Shown: piece after piece, positions 22,412 to 24,814 of the stretch
Layout of the letters: the number at the start of each line of letters is the position of its first letter
Numbering within the stretch: position 1 is the first letter of the stretch
Source: DASRHY01 sp046765875
GTDB taxonomy: Bacteria; Actinomycetota; Actinomycetes; Propionibacteriales; Kribbellaceae
Length of the DNA stretch: 24,814 nt
Direction: 5' to 3'
NCBI GenBank assembly: GCA_046765875.1
Contig: JBKPSJ010000022.1
Location: forward strand, 1 to 24,814
Made by a program: the position numbers and the translations under genes
Notes under the pieces: model-generated
Database searches by the model: none
Told to the model about the DNA's origin: nothing
What the model saw: the letters and a program-made list of their open reading frames with translations, nothing else

Positions 22412-22642
22412 TCAGTCGTCCTCGCGCAGCAGGCTGAGCGTGCGCGCGTGGCGCTCGAGGCTCTGCTCGAGCAGCTTGCCGAACCGCTTGTCGGCCCGGC
22501 GTTGCTCGACCAGCGCGGCGATCGCCTCCCGGGCGACGTCGGAGACGGAGCGGCCCTCGACCTCGGCGACGGCCTGCAGCCGCTCGGCGAGGGCGGGATC
22601 GAGCCGCAGCAGCATGTTCTTCTTGTCCGATGCCTTCACCAT
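22412..22642 (-). CDS. Ribbon-helix-helix antitoxin-like repressor
   Basis: The 76-residue protein has the RHH fold: strand KKNMLLRLD, then helix PALAERLQAVAEVEG, turn RSVSD and helix VAREAIAALVEQRRA. A charged C-terminal helix follows (RFGKLLEQSLERHARTLSLLRED) that in such antitoxins wraps the toxin. RHH proteins bind DNA palindromes as dimers and repress their own operons. ATG 22642 is preferred: TATCAT ends seven bases upstream, fitting a leaderless start. ATG 22651, adding three residues, lies inside the palindrome. The gene ends two bases before the Doc-like gene's ATG, the usual antitoxin-then-toxin order. Confidence 0.82.
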   Translation of the reverse strand: MVKASDKKNMLLRLDPALAERLQAVAEVEGRSVSDVAREAIAALVEQRRADKRFGKLLEQSLERHARTLSLLREDD

Positions 22643-22643
22643 G

Positions 22644-22657
22644 GATATCATGATATC
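22644..22657. promoter_or_regulatory. AT-rich perfect palindrome, likely operator of the RHH repressor
   Basis: GATATCATGATATC is a perfect 14-bp palindrome with 10 A/T of 14 in a region that is mostly G/C. It starts two bases upstream of ATG 22642 and contains a TATCAT -10 candidate (22655-22650 on the - strand). An RHH dimer of the adjacent gene product bound here would block the promoter, the classic autoregulation of toxin-antitoxin operons. Confidence 0.65.
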
Positions 22658-22696
22658 ACGCTAGCAAGCAGTTTGTGAGCCGGCCGGGCTTGGGTG

Positions 22697-24673
22697 TCAT
22701 GGCTGCTGGAGCAGATAGTCCTCGGCGCGCATCGAGGTGGGCGCCTTGATGTCCTCCGGCAGGAGTTCGCGCAGGTCTCGTTCGGTCAGATCGTCCGCGC
22801 CGCGGCCGGACAGCCGGGTCGCCTGGTTGGAGATGGCCTCCTCGAGCACGTTCCGGATGAACCGGCCGTTGCCGAACGTGTGACCGCGCGGCGCCGGCGG
22901 AATCACCCTGCGCACGGCCTCCAGGACCTCGTCGGACACGATCATGCCCGCCTGCCTGGCCTGCAGCCGGAAGATGGCGACGAGCTGGTCGTCGTTGTAC
23001 TCGGCGAACGCCAGCATCTTGGGGAAGCGCGACGCCAGTCCGGTGTTGGACTCCATGAACCGCTGCATCTCGCGGTGGTACCCGGCGACGATCACGATGC
23101 AGTCGTCGCGGTGGTCCTCCATCATCTTGAGCAGCGTTGCGATGGCCTCGTGGCCGTAATCGCTCGGGCTGTTCGGCGGGACCAGCGTGTACGCCTCGTC
23201 CACGAACAACACCCCGCCGATGGCCTCGCGGAACTTGGCCGCGGTCATCGGCGCGGTGGCACCGACACTCGCCCCGACCAGGTCGGATCGGTCGACCTCG
23301 ACCATGTGACCGCTCTCGAGTACGCCGAGCTGCTTGTAGATCCGGCCGAGAAGCCGGGCGATCGTCGTCTTCGCCGTACCGGGTTTGCCGACAAAGATCA
23401 TGTGACGCGCGCGCTCCTGGGTCGGCAGGCCGAGTTCGTTGCGGCGCAGGTTCGTCCTGGTCTCGGCCACCATCCGGCGTACCGCGTCCTTGACCGACTC
23501 CAGGCCGATCAACGAGTCCAGCTCGGCGATCGGGTCGCCCCAGAAGTTCACCGGCTCGGCGTCGTCCGCCATAGGCGCCGACGTGATCGGGGTGTGCGCG
23601 GCCAGTGTCGCAACCGAATCCGGTACCCCGGTCTGCACGAGGCACTCGGAACGGTGGTTGTCGAGCACGCGGAAGAAGGACGCCAGATCGGGCACCTCCG
23701 GATCCGGCCACGGCTGCTGCCCGAGCACACCGGCGAACTGAACCGAGACCTGGGTCGCGGCGGCGGCCCACACGCGCGCTGCACCCTCTTTGTCCCTGCG
23801 TACGGCCCTGGACAGCCAATCGGTGTTCCGGGCCAGCCATGCACCGGCATCGAAGCCGGTCCTGGCTTCGTCCAGCGCTCGACGGATGTCCGCGGCGGCA
23901 TCGCTCAGGTGCTCGGCGGCGTAGCCAGGCAGGGCGGTGAGCCCGCACGCCAGGATCAGGCGAGCGAGCATCTGCGCGAAGTCGCCGTCGCCGCCGTCCA
24001 CCTCGGACAACCGTGCGTGCGCGTTGCGCAAGCCGATCAGCGAATGCCTGACGGCCCGACCGGCGCCGGCCAACTCCGGGAGCACCGCGAGCTCGCGGTC
24101 GTGCAGCAGCCCACCTCGCCAGGCCGCGACGATCTCCTGGTACGGCGCACCGACGTGCAGGCGGGTGAGCTCTCGGTCACCGAGCACTCGGTCGAGGACG
24201 GCCGACAGGGCGCGGGCACGGGCCGCCAGCGGGGGAGCGTCGACGAACAGGTTCACCACATCGCGAGACAGTTCCAGGGCCTGCCGCCGGCCCGGCTCGG
24301 CGAAGTTGCGCGTGCCCGCGATCATCGTCAACGGCCAGTCGTACGGTGCCGTGCTCACGACGTACCCGGCACCACCGAACCGCGAAGCCGGGCGGTAGAA
24401 GTCGCGGCTGAGTACGGCCGAGATGTCGGCGAACTCGCCGTGCAGGACCGGGATCCAGCCGCCCAGCGATGGCGCTATCCGGTGTGCGTACCAGACCGCC
24501 GCGGGGGTGCCGTCGACGAAGTCGGGGAAGACGCCGGGACGCAGCGTACGTGGATCCTCGGCCCACGCCCGGAACCGGCGGCGAACACCGTCGAGCCAGT
24601 CGTCAGGCACCTCCCAGGGCGGCTCGCTACCAAGGACCTCCAGACTGCGCGGTCTGCGGGTTTCGTCGGCCAC
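22697..24673 (-). CDS. AAA+ ATPase of the CbxX/CfqX-SpoVK-EccA family with a large unknown N-terminal region
   Basis: Of 658 residues, about 1-375 are mostly helical with no domain I recognise, and about 390-645 are a CbxX-type AAA+ module. Walker A is GKPGTAKTT (near residue 428), Walker B is GVLFVDEAYTL, sensor 1 is VIVAGYHREM, the Arg-finger region is NTGLASRFPK and the C-terminal motif is FGNGRFIRNVLEEA. The pore-loop segment, usually LVGEYVGQTA, is LVGASVGATA, so the aromatic is missing. EccA relatives serve type VII secretion and CbxX remodels Rubisco; neither partner is visible here. The GTG start has GGAAGGGA upstream and a TAGACT box at 24709-24704. The stop lies 55 bases from the RHH gene in the same direction. 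Confidence 0.85.
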   Translation of the reverse strand: MADETRRPRSLEVLGSEPPWEVPDDWLDGVRRRFRAWAEDPRTLRPGVFPDFVDGTPAAVWYAHRIAPSLGGWIPVLHGEFADISAVLSRDFYRPASRFGGAGYVVSTAPYDWPLTMIAGTRNFAEPGRRQALELSRDVVNLFVDAPPLAARARALSAVLDRVLGDRELTRLHVGAPYQEIVAAWRGGLLHDRELAVLPELAGAGRAVRHSLIGLRNAHARLSEVDGGDGDFAQMLARLILACGLTALPGYAAEHLSDAAADIRRALDEARTGFDAGAWLARNTDWLSRAVRRDKEGAARVWAAAATQVSVQFAGVLGQQPWPDPEVPDLASFFRVLDNHRSECLVQTGVPDSVATLAAHTPITSAPMADDAEPVNFWGDPIAELDSLIGLESVKDAVRRMVAETRTNLRRNELGLPTQERARHMIFVGKPGTAKTTIARLLGRIYKQLGVLESGHMVEVDRSDLVGASVGATAPMTAAKFREAIGGVLFVDEAYTLVPPNSPSDYGHEAIATLLKMMEDHRDDCIVIVAGYHREMQRFMESNTGLASRFPKMLAFAEYNDDQLVAIFRLQARQAGMIVSDEVLEAVRRVIPPAPRGHTFGNGRFIRNVLEEAISNQATRLSGRGADDLTERDLRELLPEDIKAPTSMRAEDYLLQQP

Positions 24674-24703
24674 CTGTATCCCTTCCGCCCCGTAGGCCGG
24701 CCC

Positions 24704-24709
24704 AGTCTA
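24704..24709 (-). promoter_or_regulatory. Candidate -10 box for the AAA+ ATPase gene
   Basis: On the - strand TAGACT fits TANNNT and lies 30 bases before the GTG start, leaving room for a short leader with the GGAAGGGA ribosome site. No clear -35 box is seen. Confidence 0.3.
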
Positions 24710-24758
24710 GTAGCCCGGCGGCGCACATCCCGGCGCCAAGGCCGAACCCGGGGTGGCG

Positions 24759-24779
24759 TGACCAGGCGGGTCCTGGTCA
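24759..24779. terminator. Hairpin overlapping the stop codon of the gene at the right edge
   Basis: TGACCAGG-CGGGT-CCTGGTCA has perfect 8-base arms and a 5-base loop. Its TCA (24777-24779) is the stop codon of a minus-strand frame entering from the right edge. A stem of this strength directly at a stop suggests transcription termination before the AAA+ gene; no T-run follows. Confidence 0.45.
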
Positions 24780-24814
24780 GGCGGAGCGGACCAGGTGGGG
24801 GCGCGGTGCGGGGT
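24777..24814 (-). CDS. Possible C-terminal end of a protein entering from the right edge (partial)
   Basis: Read on the - strand, the last bases of the window give PAPRPHLVRSA followed by TGA. Only 11 residues are visible, so coding is an inference. It rests on the strong hairpin that begins at the stop and on the - strand orientation of the neighbouring AAA+ gene. Confidence 0.3.
   Translation of the reverse strand, partial: PAPRPHLVRSA

Noticed and set aside
1..24814. tRNA, rRNA, CRISPR array or insertion sequence
   Set aside because: No cloverleaf-like segment, no regularly spaced direct repeats, no transposase motif and no terminal inverted repeats were seen on reading both strands.

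Overview
The window reads as chromosomal DNA of a high-GC actinomycete. Codon third positions are almost all G/C, GTG and TTG starts are common, genes overlap by 1-4 bases, and several starts look leaderless, with a TANNNT box 6-7 bases upstream. The frequent GTACG words and the gene set (Tad pilus locus with a LysM/SARP-like protein, LigC-type ligase, PPK2, ClpN-only protein) suggest the Propionibacteriales, possibly Kribbella. That placement is an impression, not a computed result.

Region 1 (1-11550, all + strand) is an actinobacterial Tad/Flp pilus locus. After the tail of an unidentified gene come a SAF-domain CpaB-like protein, a TadZ/CpaE-like ATPase with a degenerate P-loop, the CpaF/TadA motor ATPase, TadB and TadC platform proteins, a short Flp pilin, two TadE-like pseudopilins and a TadG-like protein with a Pro/Thr/Val tail. 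A lipoprotein, a secreted protein of unknown function and a 990-residue membrane protein follow. The large protein carries an outside LysM domain and an inside SARP-like winged-helix/BTAD region. Most junctions are stop/start overlaps, so the core is one translationally coupled operon. No prepilin peptidase is visible.

Region 2 (11551-19342) holds ordinary chromosomal genes. A neutral zinc metallopeptidase and an ABC-F protein diverge from starts only 23 bp apart. They are followed by a crotonase-family enzyme lacking one catalytic Glu, an MsbA-type ABC exporter convergent with and overlapping a VOC protein, a conserved actinobacterial protein of unknown function, and a LigC-type ATP-dependent DNA ligase.

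Region 3 (19343-20259) is a scar. The 5' part of one ABC ATPase gene (+) is joined tail to tail, inside coding sequence, to the 5' part of a LolD-type ABC ATPase gene (-). One deletion between two convergent operons would explain it.

Region 4 (20260-24814) has a PPK2 polyphosphate kinase with a histone-H1-like Lys/Ala tail. Converging on it is a minus-strand cluster: a CbxX/EccA-like AAA+ ATPase, a ribbon-helix-helix antitoxin-like repressor with an AT-rich palindrome over its start, and a single reading frame fusing a Doc-like domain with a ruined Fic motif to a double Clp N-terminal domain. This cluster is the best candidate for an undescribed system. It looks like a toxin-antitoxin operon whose toxin became a non-catalytic adaptor joined to a ClpC-type substrate receptor.

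No rRNA, tRNA, CRISPR array or insertion sequence was recognised. No stretch over 300 bases lacks a gene. The larger gaps (11551-11759, 18100-18271, 20046-20259) hold only the regulatory candidates listed or nothing recognisable.
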